IMG/VR virus record: IMGVR_UViG_3300032898_000278
Location: 1-28,465 of that record
Reading direction: 5' to 3' (one strand)
From: a virus
DNA: 28,465 nt
Positions 1-7,264 of this stretch are shown here, piece after piece; within the stretch, counting starts at the first letter, position 1, and every line of letters starts with the position of its first letter. Made by a program: the position numbers and the translations under genes. The notes below the pieces were generated by a model. It was given only the letters and a program-made list of their open reading frames with translations, was not told the origin of the DNA and did not search any database.

Positions 1-92
1 AGGCACCTCCTGCCGGAGCGTCAGAAGGCCGCTCCAGGGGACACAATTCTCGGAGGTTCCGGCCGGGATTTCTACACGCGGCTGACCGGGCG

Positions 93-640
93 CTTACGAA
101 ATGGCAGGCGCTCGGGCTGTCGATGGTCGATAGCCAGTTCATCGAGTCTCGCAACTTCCAGCTTCGCGACATCGCCCGCGTTCGACGTGCCGCCCTACAA
201 GCTGGCGATCGAGGGCGAGACCGAAGGCCCGGCGATGGTGCAGATGGGCCAGCAGTATTTGAATGGACCGATCTCGGGGTATTGCGAGCGGTGGAAGGCG
301 AAGGCGGAGCAATTCTACGAACTCGACGGCGACGACACGTTTCTGGATTGGGACTATGGGCATTTCCAAGGCGGACTTGCTGTCGCGGTTCACCGCGTAT
401 CGGCAGGCGGTCGGTGGGCCGTGGATGAAGGTCAACGAGGCGCGGCGCGCCGAGGGGCTGTCGAGCGTGCCGGATGGCGACACGGTGCAGCAGGCGGTGA
501 ATATGGCGCCGCTGGGCTGGGTGCCGTCGGCCAGGGGTGGCGTTGGCGATCAGGGGAGCAACCAGACCGGGGTACCGGGCGAGGGAGGCAATGGGGACCC
601 GAACCGCAACCCGGCGGATGATCCGGCGCCGGGGGTGTGA
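93..640 (+). pseudogene. HK97-family phage portal protein, C-terminal remnant with two frameshifts
   Basis: In an intact phage the portal forms the dodecameric DNA-entry ring at one capsid vertex and contacts the terminase. Three frames join into one portal-like C-terminus. Frame 3 (93 to about 177) gives WQALGLSMVDSQFIESRNF and RDIAR, the usual stretch before the portal VPP motif. Frame 1 (about 178-370) gives FDVPPYKL and later YLNGPISGYCERW. Frame 2 (about 375-640) gives ADLLSRFTAYRQ, NEARRAEGL and a Gly/Pro-rich tail. The first break fits loss of two bases in a GTGT run near 178-181. The second fits one extra G near 373. Bases 1-92 show no convincing portal similarity in any frame. The window starts inside the gene, so its 5' half is unseen. 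It is the only portal-like sequence here and lies about 13 kb upstream of the protease gene it would normally precede. Confidence 0.75.
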
Positions 641-749
641 GAGAAATGGGGTCGGTGGCTGGGCGGAAGTGCGTTAGTCTGAGTGCCGGCGTCCGGCGCG
701 AGGTCGTCATTCGCCGCAATGTGGACCGGTCTGCGCGATCGAGCAGCTC

Positions 750-1520
750 TTATCTGCGCCGCCGTCTCCTGCGCAGATGCTGAGTTTCATGCTCTGGTGC
801 CTGCTCGACGGGCACCATGTTTCGGCCAAGGTGAAGTGTTCGCCGCTCAACGCGTGTGAAGTCGTGTACGACCTGGGATCCCTGGATAACCTCAGCAAAC
901 CGCAGATCGAGACAGTCCGCCGCAGAAGCGCCCTCGAAGCTGCTGCGCGGCCGCCAGTGCTCTGGATAATACAGTCGTGCAATCATCATGCTGAACGCCA
1001 GCGGTCCAAGAAGCACCGCACATGGCCACCGATTGTCCACGTCTCGACCAATATGAAAATGTGCCGCTGGATGAGAAATTTCGCGGTACTGCGAACGAGA
1101 GTACTCGAATCGAATCGGAGGTACGGATGCCATATAGGGGAGCTCCCCGATAAGGTCCGAGGCCTCCTCATGGGTGAGGTAGCCCACCGCCTCCATAGCC
1201 TCCCAATGCTCCACAGCCTCCTGCGCATCGGCAACACCTGTTATCCAAGGATTGGGGAAATAGGCCATGCGCCATGCGTGTTCGCTTTCCCAAGAGAATT
1301 GGAAATAGGAGTAGTCTTGTAGAATGAAATTGTAGGCCGACCGACTTAATCCAACTCGGTAAATCTCAGCGTATGATGACTCTGGTTCCATCGCGACTCT
1401 CCTGACTTCGTCGTCTGCCAATAGCAACACGGGACAAATCATCGCCCTGCCAAGATTCAGGTCCACATCGAACAAATTCCACGCGTGCCCGATTTGTCGG
1501 ATAAATTCAGGAGCGTCCAT
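750..1520 (-). CDS. DUF2290 domain-containing protein
   Basis: This 256-residue protein starts at ATG 1520, which overlaps the 3' end of the upstream helicase gene by 14 bp, so the two are almost certainly co-translated. The pattern matches DUF2290: an N-terminal helical segment (IRQIGHAWNLFDVDLNL), a central IRFEYSRSQY, then HPAAHFHIGRD, WPCAVLLGPLAFSMMIARLYYPEHW. The conserved His residues of the HPxxHxHIG segment are present. The biochemical function of the family is unknown to me. The tail after about residue 190 is less typical and ends in seven consecutive arginines encoded within an inverted repeat. Pairing with a helicase suggests a two-component nucleic-acid-directed system; that is inference. 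Confidence 0.7.
   Translation of the reverse strand: MDAPEFIRQIGHAWNLFDVDLNLGRAMICPVLLLADDEVRRVAMEPESSYAEIYRVGLSRSAYNFILQDYSYFQFSWESEHAWRMAYFPNPWITGVADAQEAVEHWEAMEAVGYLTHEEASDLIGELPYMASVPPIRFEYSRSQYREISHPAAHFHIGRDVDNRWPCAVLLGPLAFSMMIARLYYPEHWRPRSSFEGASAADCLDLRFAEVIQGSQVVHDFTRVERRTLHLGRNMVPVEQAPEHETQHLRRRRRRR
752..778 (-). repeat. 8-bp perfect inverted repeat at the 3' end of the DUF2290 gene
   Basis: ATCTGCGC (752-759) and GCGCAGAT (771-778) form a perfect 8-bp stem with an 11-nt loop. It lies on the last codons of the leftward DUF2290 gene and touches its stop codon. It could act as a transcript-end hairpin, but no T-tract follows on the minus strand, so terminator function is uncertain. 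Confidence 0.35.
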
Positions 1521-3615
1521 TGCGACGACGCCCGCTGAGAAGCGGCCTCAGGTCCTCATCTGTCAGCCCCAAGTCTTCTTTCAAGCGCTCAAGCTCTGCC
1601 TGTGCACGCTGTAGTCGTGCATCTTTTTCTGATAGGTCGCGCTGGATAAGCTCAATCTTCGCCGGGTCAGGCATCACGAAGCGCATCTCGGGAGCTAGGC
1701 GTATCGCAGTCTCGATCTCTCTCTTCAGCGGGACGAACCGAGGCTCCATACCTGTGATACGCAGCCAGCCTTTCGTGCGCGTGAATGCGGTGAAAAGTCG
1801 ATTTCGGCCCGTCCTGGCTCCGAGTGGCACCGCGTCGCAACCTAATACTGCAACAACCGCTGCTTCATTTCCTTTTGCACGATAGACCGTGGTTAGCGTA
1901 GTTTTGCCTTCGATCATAAATGGCGGCTCGCTGTATCTGTCAGCGATAATGTTGTTTGAGTGAATATTACGCTGAGCCAACGCCTCAGCAAGCCTTGCCA
2001 GGTAAGATTGGGCTACACGGTCGTCGATCGCGATGGCCATGAGGTCCTCTGGCTGAAGGCCACCCGCGATGAATTTGGCGAACTCATCGGCGCAGAATGT
2101 TACCTCCTCATCCATTGACGCGAAACTGCGGACCTCAATGAGGGGGATATCGTGCGTAGGGCTGTTTCTGTCAGGGCGCCGGATAACAACGCTTGTACCG
2201 ACCCGCATGTTGCCGGAGACAACTTCATAGCCAACGTCCTCCCAGTGGTTCTTGTCCTGGAGCATCTGGACGGGCTGTCCGTACAGGCCGAAACCGGTCG
2301 CATGCGCTAGCACAAGAACATCACGTTGGTTCCGGTAACATTTTGGAAGGACGAAATCGTTGGTCTCGGCGTTTTCAGGGAGTGACCTCTGGAGCGAGAT
2401 CCGAGGGTGTCCGTCGACGTCAGTGCCGAACAACTCTGCTGGCGAGCGGACCTTCACGTCGAAAATATCCTGGAGCTCATCGTATGCCCAGATGATCTGC
2501 TTCGCGTCTCTCTCACCATTTGTCAAGTGGAAACAGAGTTCGTAAAATCCGTCTGGAAAATCCTGACCCTCGTCAATTAGTACTAAGTCGTAGTATGGAG
2601 CAACGCGACCCGTGTCGATTAGCGCTCGACATACATAGTCGAACGGAGTTTGACGAGGATCCTTACCCGACTGGGCTTCGCCGAGAGACAATGGTGATAT
2701 GCCCGCTCGCGCGCAGGCCTCCCTGTAGGTACCGCGCAGATCCTTACGGCCCCATCCGTGGTAGACGTGGATTCTCGCCCAGTCGGGGTCGCCCTCACCG
2801 AAATGGCGATAGAACCGTGTGATCAGTCTCCTAAGGGTATCGCGTAGACTCCTGGTATAGTACGTGACAAGTATGCGCGCATCTGGATTGTCGAGATGAG
2901 CCAACGCTGCTCTCATCGCAAGGATTACCGTTTTCCCAGATCCGGCAAGACCACGGATGCGCTGTGGGCCACCAAGAGCAGTCAGAGCCACAAGCCGTTG
3001 GCGCGCGTCGAAGCTAGCGATCTCTTCCTCGAGTCGGCTCAGGGCTACAGCCAGTGTTTGTCGCGACGGGTCAGGAATGGCCCTACGACTGCCCCGAACG
3101 AGCGCTTTCGCTCCTTCCAGGATGGACCGCGTTTCGGCGATTTGGTCCACCAGCAATTTCTGGTCATCTATGTCGCCAATGAAAGCCAGCAGTGCGGCCT
3201 CTGACCCAAAGACAGGAACGTCATCGACCAGGACATCGTCACTCCCCGGGGCGAAGACGATCGGCGTCACTTCGTAACACAGGCGCTGGCCCCTCGCCCT
3301 CAGGGTTGGGCTGCGAATAAGCTGGGAAACGGCGCTAGCGGTGACCTGTGATATGCTCTCAACGGTATCACGGATCACGCGGGCATTTGGAGCAGAGAGC
3401 ACTCTCATGAGCACAACCCCGGCCCTCGCGGAAACCAGAGCTAGGTCGACGCGATGCCTGACCGCGTCATAGTCTGTAAATTTCGGCCAGCCGTAGTAAA
3501 GGACCCCATCTCCCAGCATCCGCGAACCGGCACCGGTGGTGATTTCGGAAATCAAGTGATCTAGAACCGGGTATCTGGTCCGGTCTGCTCTGGTTGGGAT
3601 GAAGTCAATGGGCAT
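1507..3615 (-). CDS. UvrD/SF1-like helicase with a degenerate nuclease-like N-terminus
   Basis: This 702-residue protein is an ATP-dependent helicase or translocase of superfamily 1. Motifs in order: Walker A GLAGSGKT (222-229); Walker B LVLIDEGQD (344-352); a motif-III-like IIWAYDELQDIF (374-385); motif V TTVYRAKGNEA (575-585); motif VI RLFTAFTRTKGWL (606-618). The C-terminus (about 650-695) is charged and probably coiled coil. Residues 10-75 resemble a NERD/PD-(D/E)xK-like fold (HRVDLALVSARAGVVLMRV), but the expected ExK is absent, so nuclease activity is doubtful. The start chosen is ATG 3615, beginning MPIDFIPTR; the frame stays open to 3741, but the upstream stretch is Arg/Pro-rich and unlike a folded domain. 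No strong ribosome site precedes it. It overlaps the DUF2290 gene. Gabija-type GajB is another UvrD-like helicase, but no GajA is present. Confidence 0.85.
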   Translation of the reverse strand: MPIDFIPTRADRTRYPVLDHLISEITTGAGSRMLGDGVLYYGWPKFTDYDAVRHRVDLALVSARAGVVLMRVLSAPNARVIRDTVESISQVTASAVSQLIRSPTLRARGQRLCYEVTPIVFAPGSDDVLVDDVPVFGSEAALLAFIGDIDDQKLLVDQIAETRSILEGAKALVRGSRRAIPDPSRQTLAVALSRLEEEIASFDARQRLVALTALGGPQRIRGLAGSGKTVILAMRAALAHLDNPDARILVTYYTRSLRDTLRRLITRFYRHFGEGDPDWARIHVYHGWGRKDLRGTYREACARAGISPLSLGEAQSGKDPRQTPFDYVCRALIDTGRVAPYYDLVLIDEGQDFPDGFYELCFHLTNGERDAKQIIWAYDELQDIFDVKVRSPAELFGTDVDGHPRISLQRSLPENAETNDFVLPKCYRNQRDVLVLAHATGFGLYGQPVQMLQDKNHWEDVGYEVVSGNMRVGTSVVIRRPDRNSPTHDIPLIEVRSFASMDEEVTFCADEFAKFIAGGLQPEDLMAIAIDDRVAQSYLARLAEALAQRNIHSNNIIADRYSEPPFMIEGKTTLTTVYRAKGNEAAVVAVLGCDAVPLGARTGRNRLFTAFTRTKGWLRITGMEPRFVPLKREIETAIRLAPEMRFVMPDPAKIELIQRDLSEKDARLQRAQAELERLKEDLGLTDEDLRPLLSGRRRNGRS

Positions 3616-4060
3616 TCGATCAGACGCTTTCGCTGTTGAAGCCACGTGTGCGCGCGGCCCAACGCCTGACGGACGCACGAGGGCGTCCCGAACGGGGGGC
3701 ACCGTGCATAGTGCCCGCGGCACGGTAGGACACAAGAGCACCGGTCCCGGACGGTGGGGCGACTCGCAGTCAGGTCATCACTGGGTGCCCGGTCGGTCTG
3801 GGTTGGAGGGAAGGATGCTTCGGTTGTGCTTCGGTCAGTGAGAACCTGATCAGCATTCCACGTAGCGGCGGGTAGCCTGTCGCTGGCCCGCCGGCAGGTA
3901 TGGGGTATTAGCCCCACCGCGTTCCCCCTCCGGGACCGTGCGTGGGTGAAACGCGCTACGGCGCGAATTCGGGTGGGGGGTATGGCGCCCGCCGGCGGGA
4001 GGCCCGCGCGCGCGCAAAGCCAGCCGTCAGCGGCGATTGGCAGTGCCTGGTCTGCGGCCG
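3616..4060. other. Non-coding gap of about 445 bp between the helicase cassette and the leftward phage operon
   Basis: I see no convincing gene. The frames open here are Arg/Pro-rich with no domain pattern. It should hold the promoter of the helicase cassette near its left end, but I could not pick hexamers with confidence. Its right half contains the intron-like hairpins listed separately. Confidence 0.5.
3899..3968 (-). mobile_element. Possible 3'-end remnant of a group II intron (domain V/VI-like hairpins)
   Basis: Read on the minus strand, 3964-3932 begins GCGCCGTAGCGCG and ends CACGCACGGTCCC, followed by GGAGGGGG. That resembles a bacterial group II intron domain V (AGCCGT...GCACGGTTC) and the purine-rich linker after it. 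A second perfect hairpin, TGGGG (3901-3905) with CCCCA (3912-3916), lies where domain VI would be. Against the call: the catalytic AGC triad reads CGC, the tetraloop is not a clean GNRA, and no reverse transcriptase lies upstream. At most this is a short relic. Confidence 0.2.
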
Positions 4061-4348
4061 TCAGGAGTCGTCATCCGGGTCCAGGACCTCGCCCAGCCCG
4101 TCAAGGAGTGCTTTCAGGTTGAACCGGACCTCGCCGAGATCGCCCTTGTCCAAGGCGATCAACGCGTCGGCGGCGCAAATCAGCAGTTCGTCCGAGCCGA
4201 CATCGTTGACCTCGATATTGGGGTGTCCCCGGTAGGCCAGCATGGTTTCCAGGTTGGACCGGACCGTCGCCAGATCGCCCGTCACCAACGCGTCCACCGC
4301 GTCGGACGAGCAGGCAAGCAGATCGTCAAAGATGACATCGTGGGCCAT
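4061..4348 (-). CDS. Small acidic phage protein with an internal 34-residue duplication
   Basis: This 95-residue protein has no family I recognise. It is built from two copies of one helical unit. Copy 1 (about residues 8-41) reads DDLLACSSDAVDAL, GDLATVRSNLETML; copy 2 (about 53-86) reads DELLICAADALIAL, GDLGEVRFNLKALL. The spacing is identical, which points to a tandem helical-hairpin protein that may bind a partner or dimerise. ATG 4348 has a good ribosome site (AAAGGGG) six bases upstream. The gene lies just downstream of the methyltransferase-ParB gene on the same strand. A set of 8-bp tandem repeats (4359-4390) lies immediately upstream of its ribosome site, so it may have its own regulated promoter. 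Confidence 0.7.
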   Translation of the reverse strand: MAHDVIFDDLLACSSDAVDALVTGDLATVRSNLETMLAYRGHPNIEVNDVGSDELLICAADALIALDKGDLGEVRFNLKALLDGLGEVLDPDDDS

Positions 4349-4358
4349 GTCATGCCCC

Positions 4359-4390
4359 TTTGCTGTTTTGCTATCATGCTACTTTGCTAC
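4359..4390. repeat. Four tandem 8-bp iteron-like units
   Basis: Four contiguous 8-bp units: TTTGCTGT at 4359, TTTGCTAT at 4367, CATGCTAC at 4375 and TTTGCTAC at 4383. They lie between the methyltransferase-ParB gene and the 95-residue gene. A related set occurs at 9562-9585. An operator or partition/iteron-type binding site for a phage protein is plausible. Confidence 0.5.
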
Positions 4391-4427
4391 CTGGGCAGCC
4401 CGGCTCTGAGCGGGGCAGCCCCGTGCG

Positions 4428-6116
4428 TCAGGCGGCTTTCGCCGCCGTGTCGAGGAAACTTGCCTGGATGGCGACCTCGCGCAGCGCGACTTCGATGCGG
4501 CGCAGGTCGGTCTGCATGACGGCCAGCAGGTCGGCCAGGGTGCCGGCGCGGTGCGGGCTGGTCTTCCGGACCGCGACGATCTGGTTCTCCTGGATGCCGG
4601 AGCGCAGCAGGCCGGCGATCCGTTCGACGTGAGCCTCGAAGGCGTTGGCAAGGTCGCGGTCGGCCTTGGTCGGCGGCGGCGGCGCATCGGGCATCAGCAG
4701 AAGCTGGGCCTCCGCGTTGACCAGCGCGGTGGCCGAGGCCCGCAGGTCGTTGTAGTTCCGGCAGCCGCCGGTGCGGATGGCGTTGAACAGGGTGTCCTGC
4801 CCGCGCGGCGACAGGCGCACCAGTTCGGTCGCCTCGGAGGGTTTCAGGTTGCCCCTCGCCAGCAGGGCCTGGTACTCGGGCCGGAGATGGAGCAAGGCGG
4901 TGCGCTCGGTGATGCGCCACGGCGCCTTGCCGATCCGGGCGGCCAGTTCCTCCACGGTCCAGCCGGTCGAGTCCATCAGCGCCTGATAGGACCGCGCTTG
5001 CTCCAGCGGCGTGACGTCCTGGCGCTGATCGTTCTCGATGATCTGCATGACGCGGATCGTGGTGGTGTCTTTCGGCGCCGTCACGAACGCCCGGATCGTC
5101 GGGGCGCCGTTGATCTGGTGGGCGCGCCAGCGCCGCTCGCCGACCGCGATCATGTAAGGCGTGCGGCCGGTGGTCGAGGGCCGCACGACGATGGGCTGCA
5201 GTAGCCCGTCCGCCCGGATGGAGGCGGCGAGTTCGCGTAGCGCGGCCGGCTCGAACACCTTGCGAGGCTGGTCGGGGTCGGGCTCGATCTGGTCCATCGG
5301 GATGTCGCGGGCCGTGGCCTCGGGTTCCTCGGTGACCGCGGGCGCCGGAGGGGCTGCCTTGGTGGCGAAGATGATCCGGGTAGCGACGCCGGTCCCGCTC
5401 TCGCGGAACGTGTCGTCGGGTAGCTTCACTGCGTCGGCGCCGATCTCTTCGAGCCACGCGCGGAACTCGCGTGCCGCGGTGTCCTGCCGGAAGAACGGAC
5501 CCTCGGAGCAAATGGCGATCACGCGCCGGCCGGGCCGGACGAACTGCCATGCCGCGCGAATGTGCTTGATGTCCTGATTGTTCGAGAACGGCGGGTTCAT
5601 CACCACCGCGTCGTACAGCGCGGCGTCCACCTTCGCGTACTCGAGGAAATCCTGCTCGCACACGCAACGAATGTCAGGGATGGCGCGGAGGACCTTGCAG
5701 TTTTCCCTATCGATCTCGACGGCATCGACCATCGCGCCCCTGGCCATCAGGTGCCGGACGATCCGGCCCTGGCCGGCGCTCGGTTCCAGGGCAATCTCGC
5801 CCGCGCCGATGCCGGAGACGCTGACCATGCGCTGCGCGAGATCGTCGGGCGTCTCGAAGAATTGGAGGTTTCGCTTGGCGTCAACGACAACGCCGTTCGC
5901 GACTACCGCGCCGATCAATTCGCGCGGATCGAAGGGGAAGACGTGACCGTTGGCCTTGCGGTTCCATTTGCCGCGCGCCGCGGTCAGCACCTTGGCCACG
6001 CGGAGGTAGGTTGGGCGGTCGAGTTGCTCGGGGAGGGTAAGGACGTTGCCGGCGATGGTGCTGCGGCGGAGGATCGGGAGTACGTCGTCTGGCACCCGCG
6101 TTCTGGTGGCGGACAT
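4428..6116 (-). CDS. Adenine-specific DNA methyltransferase fused to a ParB/Spo0J domain
   Basis: This 562-residue protein has two parts. Residues about 80-250 are an N6-adenine-type methyltransferase: FFETPDDLAQRMV, the SAM-binding LEPSAGQGRI (110-119), acidic EID (134-136) and the catalytic NPPF (174-177). Residues about 268-440 are ParB-like: IPMDQIEPDPDQPRKVF, GLLQPIVVRP, the GERRWRA box (326-332), then a helix-turn-helix region (VEELAARIGKAPWRI). The C-terminus is helical. Phages use such proteins to methylate their DNA against restriction; the ParB half would give site recognition or CTP-switch behaviour. The start is ATG 6116, at the end of a leftward cluster. GC-rich codon use matches the neighbouring phage genes. 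Whether it methylates specific sites or regulates transcription cannot be seen. Confidence 0.85.
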   Translation of the reverse strand: MSATRTRVPDDVLPILRRSTIAGNVLTLPEQLDRPTYLRVAKVLTAARGKWNRKANGHVFPFDPRELIGAVVANGVVVDAKRNLQFFETPDDLAQRMVSVSGIGAGEIALEPSAGQGRIVRHLMARGAMVDAVEIDRENCKVLRAIPDIRCVCEQDFLEYAKVDAALYDAVVMNPPFSNNQDIKHIRAAWQFVRPGRRVIAICSEGPFFRQDTAAREFRAWLEEIGADAVKLPDDTFRESGTGVATRIIFATKAAPPAPAVTEEPEATARDIPMDQIEPDPDQPRKVFEPAALRELAASIRADGLLQPIVVRPSTTGRTPYMIAVGERRWRAHQINGAPTIRAFVTAPKDTTTIRVMQIIENDQRQDVTPLEQARSYQALMDSTGWTVEELAARIGKAPWRITERTALLHLRPEYQALLARGNLKPSEATELVRLSPRGQDTLFNAIRTGGCRNYNDLRASATALVNAEAQLLLMPDAPPPPTKADRDLANAFEAHVERIAGLLRSGIQENQIVAVRKTSPHRAGTLADLLAVMQTDLRRIEVALREVAIQASFLDTAAKAA

Positions 6117-6152
6117 GAGGGGATTTCCTTGTGGCGGGAGGGCAGGCAGGCG

Positions 6153-6374
6153 TCAGTAGACGCGGCCCATCAGCAGGAGCTCTTCGGCGCCGTAGACCTC
6201 GGATTTGCCGCAGTTGTCGCAGCGGTACTTCCGAGCGTCGGGTTCGCAACATTCCTGCATGGCGCCGCAGGCGAGGCAGAAGCCGGCTTGCATGCCGCTC
6301 GCCTCTTCGATCTGCCGCATGGTGAAGGTTCGCGGTTTCAGGGAGCGGACCGCTGTTGTCGTTTGGTGGGCCAT
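6153..6374 (-). CDS. Small zinc-ribbon phage protein
   Basis: This 73-residue protein starts at ATG 6374 (MAHQTTTAVRSLKPR). Its second half holds a zinc-ribbon: CLACG near residues 32-36, CCEP, then RCDNCGKSEVYG near 50-61. Two CxxC knuckles are expected to bind one zinc. The frame is open further upstream, but that stretch is Pro/Arg/Trp-rich and unlikely to be translated. It lies between a 113-residue hypothetical gene and the methyltransferase-ParB gene on the same strand. Such proteins in phage early operons usually bind nucleic acid, but the role here is unknown. Confidence 0.65.
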   Translation of the reverse strand: MAHQTTTAVRSLKPRTFTMRQIEEASGMQAGFCLACGAMQECCEPDARKYRCDNCGKSEVYGAEELLLMGRVY

Positions 6375-6444
6375 TGGATTGCTCCATCGCGCGCCGGCGG
6401 GTGGTTCGCCATGCGCGGGTAAGTTACTCATAAACGGCGTGCAT

Positions 6445-6786
6445 TCAGCCGTGCATGGATTCCAGGTGATCGGCTTCGGCCGTCGCGCCGGCCAGCAACG
6501 GCTCCAAGTTCGTGGTGTAGTCATTGACCACGTCCCAACCGTCGTTGCCGTAGACCAGCCGCACCCAACCCTGGAGCGGCTCGCCGGGCTTGTTGACGTA
6601 GAGGAAGTCCTGATCGGTCAGCATCACCGCCGCTATGACGGCAGCTTCGTCGGTTGAACGCCTGACGCTCGGTGCTTCGCCACCGTCATCGACGGTGATT
6701 TGAAATCCACCATCGAGTGCATCGCGCACGATGCGCTGGATGATGCGGCGTTCGATCTCCTGCCGCTGCTGCACGGTCATGGTCAT
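6445..6786 (-). CDS. Hypothetical phage protein, 113 residues
   Basis: The protein begins MTMTVQQRQEIERRIIQRIV and ends in a mixed alpha/beta region (LQGWVRLVYGNDGWDVVNDY). No family is recognised. ATG 6786 is preferred because GGAG lies about eight bases upstream; a second ATG at 6780 is possible. Its start overlaps the upstream gene's stop by four bases (ATGA), so the two are translationally coupled. Composition is that of an ordinary soluble phage accessory protein. Confidence 0.65.
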   Translation of the reverse strand: MTMTVQQRQEIERRIIQRIVRDALDGGFQITVDDGGEAPSVRRSTDEAAVIAAVMLTDQDFLYVNKPGEPLQGWVRLVYGNDGWDVVNDYTTNLEPLLAGATAEADHLESMHG

Positions 6787-7022
6787 GGTCGGCTCCTGTT
6801 CGGGGGATAGAGTTCTTGAAGCGCGGCGATGCCGGCTGCGATCGTCGCCTCTGGATCGCGGCCGACGCTGCGATAGAACCGGGGATGCACTCGGCACTCA
6901 TGCGCGAGGCGGATCGTGTCTCGGTGAGGGCCGAGCCGGCGGAAGGTGTTGGCGAGGCTAAGTGCACGCGGCCAGTCGCCCGCGCGCATCAGCTCAATCA
7001 ACCGCTGGGTTTTGGATTGCAT
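6783..7022 (-). CDS. Hypothetical phage protein, 79 residues
   Basis: The protein begins MQSKTQRLIELMRAGDWPRA and is mainly helical and basic, with LAHECRVHPRFYRSVG in the middle. No family is assigned. The start at ATG 7022 overlaps the preceding gene's stop in an ATGA arrangement, and its own stop overlaps the next start in the same way. This tight coupling supports it as a real gene. Confidence 0.65.
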   Translation of the reverse strand: MQSKTQRLIELMRAGDWPRALSLANTFRRLGPHRDTIRLAHECRVHPRFYRSVGRDPEATIAAGIAALQELYPPNRSRP

Positions 7023-7264
7023 CACACCGGCGCCCGCTTCGGCGCTGCGACGATGAAATACAGATCGCCTTCGCGGCGCAGCCGCCGCACCGAGACCAGC
7101 CCGTCCATCAAGGTTTGGTACTGCGAGAGGCTGCACCCCTGCCCCATCAGCGCGGCGTAGATGACGCCGCCCGGGGCACCGCATGGACCAGCGGCGGCGA
7201 CGGCTTCGAGGATCGCGTCGAGGACCGCGCGGAGGGCGGTTACCTGGTCTGGGGTGGGTGTCAT
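7022..7264 (-). CDS. Hypothetical phage protein with a winged-helix-like pattern, 80 residues
   Basis: The protein begins MTPTPDQVTALRAVLDAI. The pattern PGGVIYAALMGQGCSLSQYQ, LMDGLVSVRRLRREGDLYFI resembles a small winged helix: a recognition-helix-like segment followed by a basic beta-hairpin. A regulatory or DNA-binding role is inference. Both ends overlap neighbouring genes by four bases (ATGA). Confidence 0.65.
   Translation of the reverse strand: MTPTPDQVTALRAVLDAILEAVAAAGPCGAPGGVIYAALMGQGCSLSQYQTLMDGLVSVRRLRREGDLYFIVAAPKRAPV

Noticed and set aside
646-786. 46-residue plus-strand frame just after the portal relic
   Set aside because: Too short and without motifs to claim as a truncated downstream phage gene, and it collides with the DUF2290 3' end.
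4387-5667. Long open minus-strand frame overlapping the methyltransferase-ParB gene
   Set aside because: Its product is Arg/Pro/Gly-rich with no domain pattern and lies antiparallel or out of frame to a gene with clear motifs; it is a GC-rich shadow.
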